DNA of 64,000 nt from Halichoerus grypus (Eukaryota; Chordata; Mammalia; Carnivora; Phocidae), in the NCBI RefSeq assembly GCF_964656455.1, contig NC_135726.1:23757168-23821167 (forward strand), written 5' to 3'. Of the stretch, positions 31,544 through 43,317 are shown piece after piece. Made by a program: the position numbers and the translations under genes. The notes below the pieces were generated by a model, which saw only the letters and a program-made list of their open reading frames with translations, searched no databases and was not told the origin of the DNA. Numbering within the stretch: position 1 is the first letter of the stretch; each line of letters opens with the position of its first letter.

Positions 31544-34500
31544 ATGGCACTAAATTCTATCTTCCAATAGTTACCCTGAATGTAAATGGGCTAAATGCCC
31601 CAATCAAAAGACAAAGGGTATCAGACTGGATAAAAAAACAAGACCTATCAATATGCTGTCTGCAACAGACTCATTTGAGACCCAAAGACACCTCCAGATT
31701 GAAGGTGAGGGGGTGGAAAACCATTTACCATGCTAATGGACACCAAAAGAAAGCTGGGGTGGCAATCCTTATATCAGACAAATTAGATTTTAAACCAAAG
31801 ACTGTAATAAGAGATGAGGAAGGACATATATCCTACTTAAAGGGTCTATCCAACAAGAAGATCTAACAATTGTAAATGTCTATGCCCCTAACATGGGAGC
31901 AGCCAATTATATAATCCAATTAATAATAAATTCAAAGAAACACATCAACAACAATACAATAATAGTAGGGGACTTTAACAACCCCCTCACCGAAAGGGAC
32001 AGATCATCTAAGCAAAAGATCAACAAGGAAATAAAGACTTTAAATGACACACTGGACCAAATGGACTTCAGAGGTATTCAAATCTTCCATCCCAAAGCAA
32101 CAGAATACACTTTATTCTCTAATGCCCATGGAACATTCTCCAGAATACATCACATCCTAGGTCACGAATCAGGTCTCAACCAGTACCAAAAGGTTGGGAT
32201 CATTTCCTGAATATTTTCAGACCACAGTGCTTTGAAACTAGAACTCAATCACAAAAGGAAAGTTGGAAAGAACTCAAATACATGGAGGCTAAAGAACATC
32301 CTACTAAAGAATGAATGGGTCAACCAGGAAATTAAAGAAGAATTTTAAAAATTCAGGGAAACAAATGAAAATGAAAACACAACTGTTCAAAACCTTTGGG
32401 ATGCAGCAAAGGCAGTCCTAAGAGCAAAGTATATAGCAATACAAGCCCTTCTCAAGAAACAAGAAAGGTCTCAAATACACAACATAACCCTACACCTAAA
32501 AGAGCTGGAGAAAGAACAGCAAATAAAGCCTAAACCCAGCAGGAGAAGAGAAATAATAAAGATCAGAGCAGAAATCAATGACATAGAAACCAAAAGAACA
32601 GTAGAACAGATCAACCAGACTAGGAGCAGGTTCTTTGAAAGAATTAATAAGATTGATAAACACCTGGCCAGACTTATCAAAAAAGAAAAAAGAGAAAGGA
32701 CCTAAATAAATAAAATCATGAATGAAAGAGGACAGATCACAACAAACACCAAAGAAATACAAACAATTATAAGAACATATTATGAGCAACTCTGTGCCAA
32801 CAAATTAGGCAATCTGGAAGAAATGGATGCTTTCCTAGAGACATATAAACTACCAGAACTGAACAGGAAGAAATAGAAAATCTGAACAGACCCGTAACCA
32901 GCAAGGAAATTGAAGCAGTAATCAAAAATCTCCGAACAAGAGCCCAGGGCCAGATGGCTTCCCAGGGGAATTCTACCAAACATTACAAGAAGAATTAATA
33001 CCTGTTCTTCTGAAACTGTTCCAAAAAATAGAAATGGAAGGAAAACTTCCAAACTCATTTTATGAGGCCACCATTACCTTGATCCCAAAACCAGACAAAG
33101 ACCCCATCAAAAAGGAGAATTACAGACCAATATCTCTGATGAACATGGATGCAAAAATTATCATCAAGATACTAGCCAATAGGATCAAACAGTACATTAA
33201 AAGGATTATTCACAACAACCAACTGGGATTTATCCCTGGGCTGCAAGGTTGGTTTAACATCCACAAGTCAATCAAGATGATACAATACATTAATAAAAGA
33301 AAGAACAAGAACCGTATGATGCTCTCAATAGATGCAGAAAAAGCATTTGACAAAGTACAGCATCCTTTCTTGATTAAAACTCTTCACTGTGTAAGGATAA
33401 AGGGTACATACCTTAATATCATAAAAGCCATCTATGAAAAAAACCCACAGCAAATATCATTCTCAATGGGGAAAAACTGAGAGCTTTTCCCCTAAGGTCA
33501 GGAACACGGCAGGGATGTCCACTATCACCACTGCTATTCAACACAGTATTAGAAGTCCTATCTACAGCAATCAGACAACAAAAAGAAATAAAGGGCATCC
33601 GAATCAGCAAAGAAGAAGTCAAACTCTCACTCTTTGCAGATGATATGATACTTTATGTGGAAAACCCAAAAGACTCCACCCCAAAACTGCTAGAACTCAT
33701 ACAGGAATTCAGTAAAGTGGCAGGATATAAAACCAGTGCACAAAAATCAGTGGCATTTCTATACACTAACAATGAGACAGAAGAAAGAGAAATTAAGGAA
33801 TTGGTCCCATTTACAATTGCACCCAAAACCATAAGATACCTAGGAATAAATCTAACCAAAGAGGCAAAGAATCTGTACTCAGAAAACTGTAGAATACTCA
33901 TGAAAGAAGTTGAGGAAGACACAAAGAAATGGAAAAACGTTCCATGCTCATGGATTGGAAGAACAAATATTGTGAAGATGTCAATGCTACCTAGAGCAAT
34001 CTACACATTTAATGCAATCCCTATCAAAATACCATCCACTTTTTTCAATGAAATGGAATAATCCTAAAATTTGTATAGAACCAGAAAAGAACCCGAATAG
34101 CCAGAGGAATGTTGAAAAAGAAAAGCAAAGCTGGTGGTATCACAATCTCGGACTTCAAGCTCTATTACAAAGCTGTCATCATCAACACAGTATGGTACTG
34201 GCACAAAAACAGACACATAGATCAATGGAACAGAACAGAGAGCCCAGAAATGGACCCTCAACTCTATGGTCAACTAATCTTCGACAAAGCAGGAAAGAAT
34301 GTCCAATGGAAAAAAGTCTCTTCAACAAATGGTGTTGGGAAAACTGGACAGCCACATGCAGAAGAATGAAACTGGACCATTTCCTTACACCACACACAAA
34401 AATAGACTCAAAATGGTTGAAAGACTTAAATGTGAGACAGGAATCCATCAAAATCTTTGAGGAGAACACAGGCAGCAACCTCTTCGACCTCAGCCTCAGC

Positions 34501-35121
34501 AACTTCTTCCTAGAAACAACGCCAAAGGCAAGGGAAGCAAGGGCAAAAATGAACTATTGGGACTTCATCAAGATAAAAAGCTTTAGCACAGCAAAGGAAA
34601 CAGTCAACAAAATCAAAAGACAACTGACAGAACGGGAGAAGATATCTGCAAATGACATATCAGATACAGGGCTAGTATCCAAAATCTATAAAGAACTTAT
34701 CAAACTCAACACCCAAAGAACAAATAATGCAGTCAAGAAATGTGCAGAAGATACCAACAGACATTTCTGCAAAGAAGACATCCAAATGGCCAACAGACAC
34801 ATGAAAAAGTGCTCAACATCACTCGGCATCAGGGAAATACAAATCAAAACCTCAATGAGATACCACCTTACAACAGTCAGAATGGCTAAAATTAACAAGT
34901 CAGGAAATGAAAGATGTTCGCAAGGATGCAGAGAAAGGGGAACCCTCTTACACTGTTGGTGGGAATGCAAGCTGGTGCAGCCACTCTGGAAAGCAGTATG
35001 GAGGTTCCTCAAAAAGTTGAAAATAGAGCTACCCTATGACCCAGCAACTGCACTACTGGGTATCTACCCCAAAGATACAAATGTAGTACCCATAGGAACA
35101 CCTGCACCCCAATGTTTATAG
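31544..35121 (+). pseudogene. L1 ORF2 remnant: endonuclease-reverse transcriptase
   Basis: Readable blocks occur in order: the endonuclease N-terminus (NVNGLNAPIKRQRVSDWIKK) near 31578; ICCLQQTHLRP near 31651, where the usual catalytic Glu codon of QETH reads CAG; GDFNNPL near 31969; SDHSALKLEL near 32217; SPGPDGF-like sequence broken near 32940; the long RT stretch 33034-33480 with [10 protein letters not shown] and [12 protein letters not shown]; the intact RT active-site box FADDMIL at 33633; and a 369-codon C-terminal frame (34012-35121) with a [19 protein letters not shown]ys/His cluster. Reading jumps between frames at least four times, so it is a pseudogene. The 369-codon frame is not a host gene. 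Confidence 0.92.
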
Positions 35122-35201
35122 CAACAATGTCCACAATAGCCAAACTATGGAAAGTGCCTAGATGTCCATCAACAGATGAATGGATAAAGAAGATTCGTGA
35201 T

Positions 35202-35224
35202 ACACACACACACACACACACACA
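35202..35224 (+). repeat. (AC)n microsatellite in the L1 3' region
   Basis: About 11 AC repeats replace the short TATATATA stretch seen at the same place in the inner L1 (about 9980-9990). Confidence 0.9.
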
Positions 35225-35621
35225 ATGGAATATTATGAAACCATCAAAAAAATGAAATCTTACCATTTGCAATGATGTGGATGGAACTAGAGGGTATTAT
35301 CCTAAGTGAAATAAGTCAATCAGAGAAAGACAATTATCATATGATCTCATTGATGTGAGGAATTTGAGAAACAGGACAGGATCATAGGGGAAGGGAGGGG
35401 AAAATGAAACAAGATGAAACCAGAGAGGGAGACAAACCATAAGAGATGCTTAATCTCAGGAAACAAACTGAGTGGAGGGGCGTGGGAGGGATGGGGTGGC
35501 TGGGTGATGGACATGGGGGAGGGTATATGCTATGGTGAATGCTGTGAATTGTGTAAGACTGATGAATCACAGACCTGTACCCCTTAAACAAATAATACAT
35601 TATACACTAATTTAAAAAAAA

Positions 35622-35667
35622 TCTTCCAAACAAATAAATAAATGGATGATACAGTACAAAAAAAAAG
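35622..35667 (+). other. Candidate short 3' transduction with second A-tail
   Basis: After the L1 3' end and a first A-run (35614-35621) there is a segment of about 35 bp of non-L1 sequence (CTTCCAAACAAATAAATAAA, then TGGATGATACAGTAC). A second A-run reaches the right target duplication. This order fits read-through past a weak L1 poly(A) signal at the source locus. Tail expansion with substitutions is the alternative. Confidence 0.5.
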
Positions 35668-35682
35668 AAAATGAGTCCTGTT

Positions 35683-36919
35683 CCCCAATTCAGGCACACA
35701 TCTGATCAGAATCTCTGACCACAAGCCCAAGACTCTGTCAAGTCTCACACCACCCCCCACCCCGAGTTTTATACCTGTGGTAGGTATCCAGCCTCCTAGG
35801 TTTCTAAGAAATTTTAGAAATCAAGAGCAAACCAAACTAGTATCCAGTGGAAGAAATACTCAGAGCTAATTCCTCTGTTCCAATAATTAATGGCTCTAGG
35901 GTCAGCCCACAATCACCCAGGGACAACAGATCTCTCTCGATGTAGTGGCATTACCACTGTATTCCTTTACCAAGGACTGTCTTTCCTCCATCATGCCCTG
36001 CTGGGTCAACTCTTAAACTTCCAAAAGTCAACTTAATTGTTGTTTTCCCTGTAAAAAGGCTTTCCAAATTTTTCAAGGCCTAACTGGAAAGTAATTCCCT
36101 ACCTCTATTCTATAAAATGTATGCACTTATTATTAATACATTTATCTTTACTTGACCTAGGTCTGCAGAACTCAGAATTGCTATTAATGGTGTCATAATA
36201 ATGTAGTAGCACTTGTACTGAAATTTACTAACATTCACTCCACAATGTTAATTTGTCAGATGTTCCACTTTGTAGATTTATTTCTCTCATAGATTCAGTA
36301 AAGTTTTTTGGACGTTCTTTTTTTTTTTTTTCCTCATAAGTAGTATTACATCATTTATAATTATTGGTGTTACTGTTGCTACTTGAACAGTTTTGGCACA
36401 CTCTATAAATGCTAAGGTAACAACACTGCCAAACCTCTCAAGCACTTTCAAAAGCGTATTTTTATCTACAGATTTTCATTAAAAATCAAACAGGAGTATT
36501 TTGTTAAATAAAACAAAAAAGAAAGGAAAAAGAAAAGAAAAAATAAAGGAAAGAAGCTATGAAATTATAACATGCAGTATTTGGAGACTAACTGAACCAC
36601 CAAGGATCAGAGGTCTTTTTCTCTTATAAAGATATCTGATGATAAATATTAAATGGTTAATTTTGTACATAACCTACATATAACCTATTTTATGTTTAAA
36701 TGCTCCAGTCCCTCTGAAAATACAAAGGAGCAGGGCATCCACCCAGCTTCAGTTTAAGGACTTTAGTTAACCCAATTCAGGCAAAGTGGCAGCAGCATGG
36801 GCTTTCTCTATTGAACTATAACTCACAGGAAACTGCTCTGAATAACAAGAGGGGGGGAATTCTGCCAAAGGTGATTTTCTGAGAAGGCCACTTGATAGGA
36901 TGAATGAGAAGAGCAGGAT
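35683..36919. other. Unrecognised non-coding DNA, possible L2 piece
   Basis: No gene is seen. About 35990-36180 vaguely follows L2 3' sequence, at low confidence. A poly(T) run lies at about 36320-36332 and an A-rich AAAGG/AAAAG tract at about 36510-36550. Confidence 0.4.
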
Positions 36920-37135
36920 TATGTAGTAGAGAAAAATGACTTTCAGAGTCAGACAACTGGACATCATCTTTTACAAGCTGTGTGACCTTTGAGGAATTAC
37001 TTAATCTTGCTGAGTCTTAGTATCTTTATTTATAAACAGAGATAATACCTACTTGAAAATTATGCTGAAGATTAGTGTGATAAAGGATATAAAATGGTTG
37101 GAACATAATTGACACTCATTACACATTTATCATCC
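36920..37135 (+). repeat. MIR SINE
   Basis: GACTTTCAGAGTCAGACAAC, AGCTGTGTGACCTTTGAGG, CTTAATCTTGCTGAGTCTTAG and ATAATACCTACTTG follow the MIR sense consensus in order. Confidence 0.85.
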
Positions 37136-37224
37136 TATCTTACTATTTGAGAGGAAGCTACAGAAAGAGATTCAACTTAAGGAAGAATGTTGATTCAGAC
37201 TACCAAAGAGACCATATGGAGTAT

Positions 37225-37980
37225 TCACCATATTGACATTGCAAAAAATGTATATTCAGTTCATCTGCCCAATTTTTATCAGGCAGTTTAGTTAGTTAGT
37301 TATGCTATCAACTTATATCAGTTCCTTACATATTTTGGATATCAACCTCCCATCCAATATATGATTTACAAATATTTTCTCCCATTCTGTAGGATGCCTT
37401 TTCATTTTGATGATGGTTTCCTTTGATGTGCAGAAGTTTTCATTTGATGTAATCCCACTTATTTTCCTTCTATTGCCTGTGCTTTTGGTGTCAAATCCAA
37501 ATACCTATTGCTGAAACTAATGTTAAGGAGACTTTCCCCTATGTTTTCTTCTAAGGTATTTATGGTTTCAGGTCTTATGCTTAAGTCTTTAATTCATTTT
37601 GAGTTGATTTTTGTACATGGTGTAAAGTAAGGATCTGGTTTCATGCTTTTGCAGGTGAATATCCAATTTCTCCAACACTATCTACTGAATAAACTTTCCT
37701 TTCCCCATTGCATATTCCTTGGCACCTTTGTTGAAAATTAGTTGATTGCATATGTGTGGGTTTACTTCTTGACTCTCTACTCTGTTCCACTGGTCTATCT
37801 GCCTGTTTTTTATGCCAGAATGATACCATTTTGATAACTATAGCTTTGTAATATAGTTTGAAGTCAGGAGGTATGATGCTGCCAGCTTTGTTTTTTTTAC
37901 TCAAGACTGCATTAGTGATTTAGGTTCATTTTGTTGTTTCATGTGAATTTTTAGGATTTTTTTTTCTGTCTTTGTATGTC
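37225..37980 (-). mobile_element. Ancient L1 fragment, antisense (ORF2 3' region)
   Basis: The complement contains typical late ORF2 and 3' L1 sequence. Minus-strand frame 37641-37904 reads [16 protein letters not shown], equal to the L1 C-terminal block [13 protein letters not shown] block near 37335-37400 corresponds to LL...YPPD-type terminal sequence. It is highly diverged, with no intact frame. Confidence 0.85.
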
Positions 37981-39079
37981 TGTCTGGTTAAATGTCATTG
38001 TATCTGCATGTCTGGTTAAAAAGGCTCAGTTACCACAAGGGTGAAAAAGGTAATTCATGTGACCTTTTTAATTTATCTGTTTTGCTCTTTGATTTTGCAG
38101 CAGTGGCCTCAACAATAAACATATATCATATAACAGACGATTCTGGAAAAACTGGATGCCACATGATATGCACGGTTTCCTATCTATGTCCAGTTATTGA
38201 AGGATTTTATATCAACAACTAACCCAGATTCCTTAATCTTAAGGAACTATATTTTCCTAGAACAGTCCTATGGCATTATGTTTCTCAAATATGGTCCTGA
38301 AAAAAAAAAAATCACCTACTTAATATATTTATGGCTATTTCAGGGCCGAACACCAAAATTTAGATTAAGTAGTCATGGGTAGAACCACTCAATTTTCATT
38401 TTTAGCAACACTCCAAGAGTTCTGAGGCAGATGGTCCTAGTGACATTTATAGGTAATGACTACGCCTCCATTCTCAATATTTACCTGAATATAGAGGACA
38501 GTGTGGACTGATAATCAAAAACTATATATATAATTCAAGTTTGGTCTCACAATATGAGACAACTTATTTGTTAAATTAGTGACTGTAGAATCTCACTTTG
38601 GAGAATTGGCCAGTTTCATCTTTATTCTCATAGTCTGTCTTCAAAATGAAGAAGTGCTGTCAGGTTTCTAAGAAAACAAAAAACAGCTGCATTGTAAAGC
38701 AACCCCCAAGGAGAAACCATACAAGTGAAAGAAAATTTCTGAAACTAGATCCCTTTTATAGATATTTTAGTCATAACGCATAGACCTAGAGACAGAGGTC
38801 AACTCTCCTCTATGACCTCTTACCAATTAAAACATGCAATGTACTCTAAGTGATCACTTGACTATAAATTCAATTTTCCCCCATTTTTGAGTATCTATTG
38901 TGTGCAAATTACTGTGGGAATGTGAAGGAACCATTAGACACAGTCCATAAAAGCTAGGAAAACCCGTTTGACTTTGATAAGCCGGGTTTGAAAGTGATGA
39001 TTCACTGATTAGCTGTATGAACACAAACAATCCCCCATTCTTTTTTCTAACTATAAAATGCACATAGCCACTCCTTCTT
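37981..39079. other. Unrecognised non-coding DNA
   Basis: No gene or clear repeat. Short open frames (37992-38222, 38197-38382, 38854-39063) lack domains. Confidence 0.45.
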
Positions 39080-39438
39080 TAACAGTGGCTTGATCCACAC
39101 AAATATGCCCAATTGATTTTTGATACAGGTGCAAATAACTCAATGGAGGAGGGAGAGCCTTAAAAAAAAAAAAAGTCCTGGGCAAATAGATAACCAAAAT
39201 GAACTTCAACCTAACTTTACATCTTATACAAAAATTAACTCAAAATGGATCATGAGCTTAAATGCAAAACTGTAAATGTAAAATTGTAACTATATTAGAA
39301 AATAAAAATTCAGGAGAAACATCTTCAGGATATAAGCCTAGGAAAAAGCATAATCCATAAAAGGAAAAAATGAGAAACTGGACCTCATCAGCATTAAATA
39401 TGTGCCTTGCAAAAGATCCCGTTAAGAGGATGAAAAGA

Positions 39439-39640
39439 GGGCGCCTGGGTGGCTCAGATGGTTAAGCGTCTGCCTTCAGCTCAGGTCATGATCCCAGGGT
39501 CCTGGGATCGAGTCCCACATTGGGCTCCTGGCTCAGCGGGGAGCCTGGTTCTCCCTCTGGCCCTCTCCCCTCTCATGCTGTTTCTCTCTCGCTCGCTCTC
39601 TAAAAAATAAATAAATAAAAAATCTTTAAAAAAAAAAAAA
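39439..39640 (+). mobile_element. SINEC, full length
   Basis: Head GGGCGCCTGGGTGGCTCAG, CT-rich body and poly(A). Perfect 14-bp duplications AGAGGATGAAAAGA lie at 39425-39438 and 39641-39654. It is a young copy in an ancient L1. Confidence 0.97.
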
Positions 39641-39810
39641 AGAGGATGAAAAGATAAACTACAGACAAAGAAACGGTATTTACAAAGCACATATCCAAAA
39701 ACGGATTAGTTCTAGGATCTATAAATAACTTGTAAAAGTCATTAGTAAAGTGCCACACATACACACACACAAACACATACACACACTCCAATTAGAAAAC
39801 TGGAAAAACA

Positions 39811-39987
39811 TGGGACACCTGGGTGGCTCAGTCGTTAAGCGTCTGCCTTCGGCTCAGGTCATGATCCCAGGGTCCTGGGATCGAGTCCTGCATCGGGCTC
39901 CCTGCTCAGCGGGAAGCCTGCTTCTCCCTTTCCCACTCCCCCTGCTTGTGTTCCCTCTCTCGCTGTGTCTCTCTCTGTCAAATAAAT

Positions 39988-40017
<30 letters not shown>
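39811..40017 (+). mobile_element. SINEC, full length
   Basis: Head GGGACACCTGGGTGGCTCAG, CT-rich body, an (AAAT)n tail and poly(A). Duplications AGAAAACTGGAAAAACA lie at 39794-39810 and 40018-40034, perfect over 17 bases. It is close in subfamily to the SINE at 7590 (GTCGTTAAGCGTCTGCC). Confidence 0.97.
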
Positions 40018-40018
<1 letters not shown>

Positions 40019-40282
40019 GAAAACTGGAAAAACACATGGACAAACATTTCATCAAGGAGGGTACACAGTTGGCAAATTAAAACACAAAGTGATGTTCGAT
40101 ATCATTAGCCACCAGATAAATGTAGGTTAAAACCACAATGAGATACCACTACAGATCCATCAGAATTACTAAATGAAGAATGACAAAACCAAATGCTGGC
40201 AAGGATACAGAGAAAATAGATCACTTATACATTGATGGTGAGAATGCAAAATGCTACAGCTACTCTGTAAAACATTTTGGCA

Positions 40283-40360
40283 GCATTATATATATACTGT
40301 ATATATAGACATGTTTATATATATAAACATATCTTCATGTTAGATATGAAGATATCATAC
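40283..40360. repeat. Cluster of three AT-rich palindromes
   Basis: Three consecutive inverted repeats: TATATATACTGTATATATA (about 40287), TGTTTATATATATAAACA (about 40312) and ATATCTTCAT...ATGAAGATAT (about 40330-40355, 7-base loop). They lie inside the 3' part of the ancient L1. Confidence 0.8.
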
Positions 40361-40978
40361 AAAGCAGCAATTGCAATCTTGCACATTTATCCTAGAGAAA
40401 TGAAAATTTATACTTCAGTGCAATAGTGTTCATAACAGCTTTACTGGTAATAACCAATAACTGGAAATAAAAGAAATGTCCTTCAGTGGTTAAATGGTTA
40501 AGCAAACTATAGTACTCTCATAGCATGGAATACCATTCAGAAATAAATATATAATAACAACAACGAACTACTGATATATCCAACAAGCTGGATGAATGTC
40601 AAAGAAATTATTCTAATTGAAAACAGCAACCTCAAAATGTTACATGTTGTATTATTGCATTTATAAAACATGCTTAAAATGGTAACATTATAGAAATAGA
40701 GGAGAGATCGGTTGTTGCCATGATTAGGAGCACTGGGCATGGAAGAGAGAGAAGTGTAGCTATAAAAAAGCAAGAGGAGGGATCCTTGCTATTATGGACA
40801 GTGTTGTATCTTGAGTGTAGGTAGCAAAATCAGTATCCTTGTTGTAATATTTTGTCATAGTTTTGCAAGATGCTAACATTGTGAGAAACTTGGGAAAGGG
40901 AACAAGAATTATACTCTGAATTATTTCTTATAGCTATTCCTACAAATCTATGATCATCTCAAAATTTAAAAAAAAAAA

Positions 40979-41284
40979 ACCTTAATTTTAGAAAAAAAGA
41001 GATTGTTGAGGATTATACTGAAAAAGAAAAAGTAAAATGGTTTTGAAATTAGAATGTTGTCCACAGTCAAATTTTATGTTTTCAGGCAGGAATTACCACA
41101 GAAAATTTACCTTCTACTCAGAAATTTTAAAAAATATTTCAGCAAGTAATCCTAGAAAAAAGTGACAAATAAATCTTCAAAAAATAAATAAAAGCACAAT
41201 AAAAAGAGACCCTAGACTTAAAACAACCCTTGAAATTTAAAAAAAGACCATATTTAAAGATAGTTTTGAAACAGTAATAATGAG
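40979..41284. other. A-rich non-coding DNA
   Basis: Unassigned AT-rich sequence with many A-runs between an ancient L1 end and an antisense SINE. Confidence 0.45.
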
Positions 41285-41301
41285 TAAAATAAAAAATTTT
41301 T

Positions 41302-41492
41302 AAAGATTATTTATTTATTTGACACAGAGAGAGAGACAGCTAGAGAGGGAACACAAGCAGGGGGAGTGGGAGAGGGAGAAGCAGGCTCCTGGCTGAGCAG
41401 GGAGCCCGATGCGGGGCTTGATCCCAGGACTCTGGGATCATGACCTGAGCCGAAGGCAGACACCCAACAACTGAGCCACTCCCAGGCACCCC
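41302..41492 (-). mobile_element. SINEC, antisense
   Basis: AAAGATTATTTATTTATTTG at the left, an AG-rich body and the complement of the head ending at about 41492 (CCACTCCCAGGCACCCC). A-rich imperfect duplications (AAAATAAAAAATTTTT-like left, AAAACAAAATATTTTT right) flank it. Confidence 0.94.
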
Positions 41493-41523
41493 AAAACAAA
41501 ATATTTTTTAAAAGAGACATACA

Positions 41524-41727
41524 GGGGCACCTGGGTATGTCAGTCAGTTAAGCATCTGACTCTTGATTTTAGCTCAGGTCAAGATTTCAGGGTCCTGCAA
41601 TCGAGTCCTGCGTTGTGCTCCACACTCAGTGGGGAGTCTTCTTCAAGATTCACCCTCTCCCCACTCTCTGCCCTCCCTCCCACTTGCACACACATTCTCT
41701 AAAATAAATAAACCTTAAAAAAAAAAA
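41524..41727 (+). mobile_element. SINEC, sense, diverged
   Basis: Head GGGGCACCTGGGTATGTCAG, ACTCTTGATTTTAGCTCAGG, body and poly(A). The ACTCTTGATTTTAG block marks an older long-form subfamily. Flanks carry AGACATA/AGACATG. It lies head-to-head with the antisense SINE at 41302, only about 31 bp away. Confidence 0.93.
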
Positions 41728-41739
41728 AAGACATGAACA

Positions 41740-43317
41740 AAATAAACTTTTTGAAGATGGTAATATACATTATACATATATAAAGAATAAATGTATCTGT
41801 ATTTATATATTTCTGTCCAAAAGGGGTGAAAAATAGAACTGCAGATAAGAAAAATCTATAAAAGTAATGGGTGGTGCTTATGTAAATCAAAATAGAATGT
41901 TGGATAATTTTTCACTTACTGAGTAGTAGAAGAAGAGAATTACGTCACCCTGACATTCTAAACCTTCTCATGTGAGTATCACAGATTTAGAAACATAAGA
42001 TTTTATTACCTTTCTTGGTACTTTGATATTCAAAATTCAGAGAAAAGGTAGTAATTGTTCTAGATTGCAGCAGAGAATATAAATGTCATAAACCATAATA
42101 TTAACAAATGATGGCATAGCCAACAGAGTTTAGAAGACAAAAAAAAAGGGAGAAGTGAAAAAGAGGCTTATAGATTACATAGTAGGGGGACACAATGAAT
42201 TATCTAAAACTGAGAGATAAGGAAATAGTAACCTTTTATCACTTAAATATTATTTGTAAATTGCAAACACTGGGCATGGAGAGGAGATGTAATGTTTTAA
42301 AGAGAGATAAATCCACCATCTTTCATAGCTTATAGCAAAGTATAACAAGAAATATAAGAAAAGAGTACCATTATTTTAGAATTGTGTTGGAACCACCAGA
42401 AAAATTAAAAGGAGGAATGGTCACATTATTAATTGCTGTGGAAAAGAACGGAGTTGATGTCAGTCAAGGAGCATTCTCATTTATATTCTTTCTTCACTGC
42501 TTGAATACTAATTTCCTTTTGCAGACATTTAATATTATAACAGCAATCTTAACAAAGAAAAAATGTTAATATAGACACAGTTTCTAGCAAGATATTTGGT
42601 GTAAAGATATAGTAAATAAAGAAAAACAGAAGAAAAATAGGACAATAGTCGCAGTTAAAACCCAGTACTTAAAGAAACAAGTCTCATGAGCATCAAATAC
42701 ATTGAGAAAGAAGGAAGTGTGATTAAGTGGGAAAATGACCTTAAAATTACTTAACGGATTCCAACAAATGATATGAGATCCTGTCCAAGTCATTTAATCT
42801 ACCCGCAGTGCAAGTTTTTAATAAGAAAAAAAGTACAGAGTAAGAGTATGTTCCCCATCTAAAATGATCTTTGAAGTCAAAGGAGTAAAGTATGATGGAA
42901 CTGAAGGAATAAAAGAAGTTTGCAGTGGCAGCTAAGGAGATGTGCTGCTCAGACCTCCCGTGAAAAAAGAACTTTCTGTCCAAGGGCAACAAGTGCAGTT
43001 AGCCAACTGCCTTCACCTGCTAATGTCCTCAGGATCCATCTCAGTTTTCCTGCCAAGCCATGCTCCTCCTGGGCAGCCATCACAAGGGACAAAAAGAGGT
43101 ACTGGGACTTGGCTATTTCTATCCAACCTTGGGCTTATCCAGTGAGAAACCTTTGCTTTGGGTTCCCCAAGATTATTTCCAAATCTACATTTCAATTTGA
43201 GGTTCCTTCTGTCCAATCTTGCTACCACGCCTCTTCCTTCCTTCTCCCAAGAAAGGATCCACATCATGGTTTGGAACTTACCCTGCACAATCCCACTACT
43301 GCCCTCTTTTACCTTTT
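41740..43317. other. Unrecognised non-coding DNA
   Basis: No gene is assigned. The 160-codon open frame 42920-43402 crosses into the L1 5' UTR and has no recognisable domain. About 42905-43317, together with DNA after the L1 (49831-49925), may be one older repeat split by the L1; I cannot name it. Confidence 0.4.

Larger units (their letters stand above)
28797..35667 (+). mobile_element. Full-length L1 (younger type) with target duplications
   Basis: About 6.9 kb, from a G-rich 5' end through 5' UTR, ORF1, ORF2 and 3' UTR to an A-tail. Duplications AAAATGGGTCCTGTT (28782-28796) and AAAATGAGTCCTGTT (35668-35682) differ at one base, so the insertion is fairly young and bounded at both ends. 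Both ORFs carry several stops and frame changes, so it is not mobile now. The 3' end shows two A-runs around a short extra segment (see 35622). No SINE has landed in it, unlike the inner L1 at 3646. Confidence 0.95.
39080..40978 (+). mobile_element. Ancient L1 3' fragment, with two SINEs inside
   Basis: Weakly conserved ORF2 C-terminal and 3' UTR sequence: TTAACTCAAAATGGATCATG (about 39235), the KTxNEVSH-like AATGAGATACCACTACAG (about 40136), ATGCTGGCAAGGATACAGAG (about 40193) and a final A-run at about 40966-40978. SINEs at 39439 and 39811 interrupt it. A microsatellite (ACAC with CATA) lies at about 39750-39787. It is much older than the L1s at 28797 and 43334. Confidence 0.85.

Noticed and set aside
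34012..35121. A 369-codon open frame, the longest in the window, as a host gene
   Set aside because: It is the C-terminal part of L1 ORF2 (PDFKLYY-like and Cys/His blocks) between frame changes of a bounded L1 insertion.
40283..40360. Clustered palindromes as a CRISPR-like or replication-origin array
   Set aside because: The units differ from each other, there are no spaced direct repeats, and the locus is nuclear mammalian L1-derived DNA.
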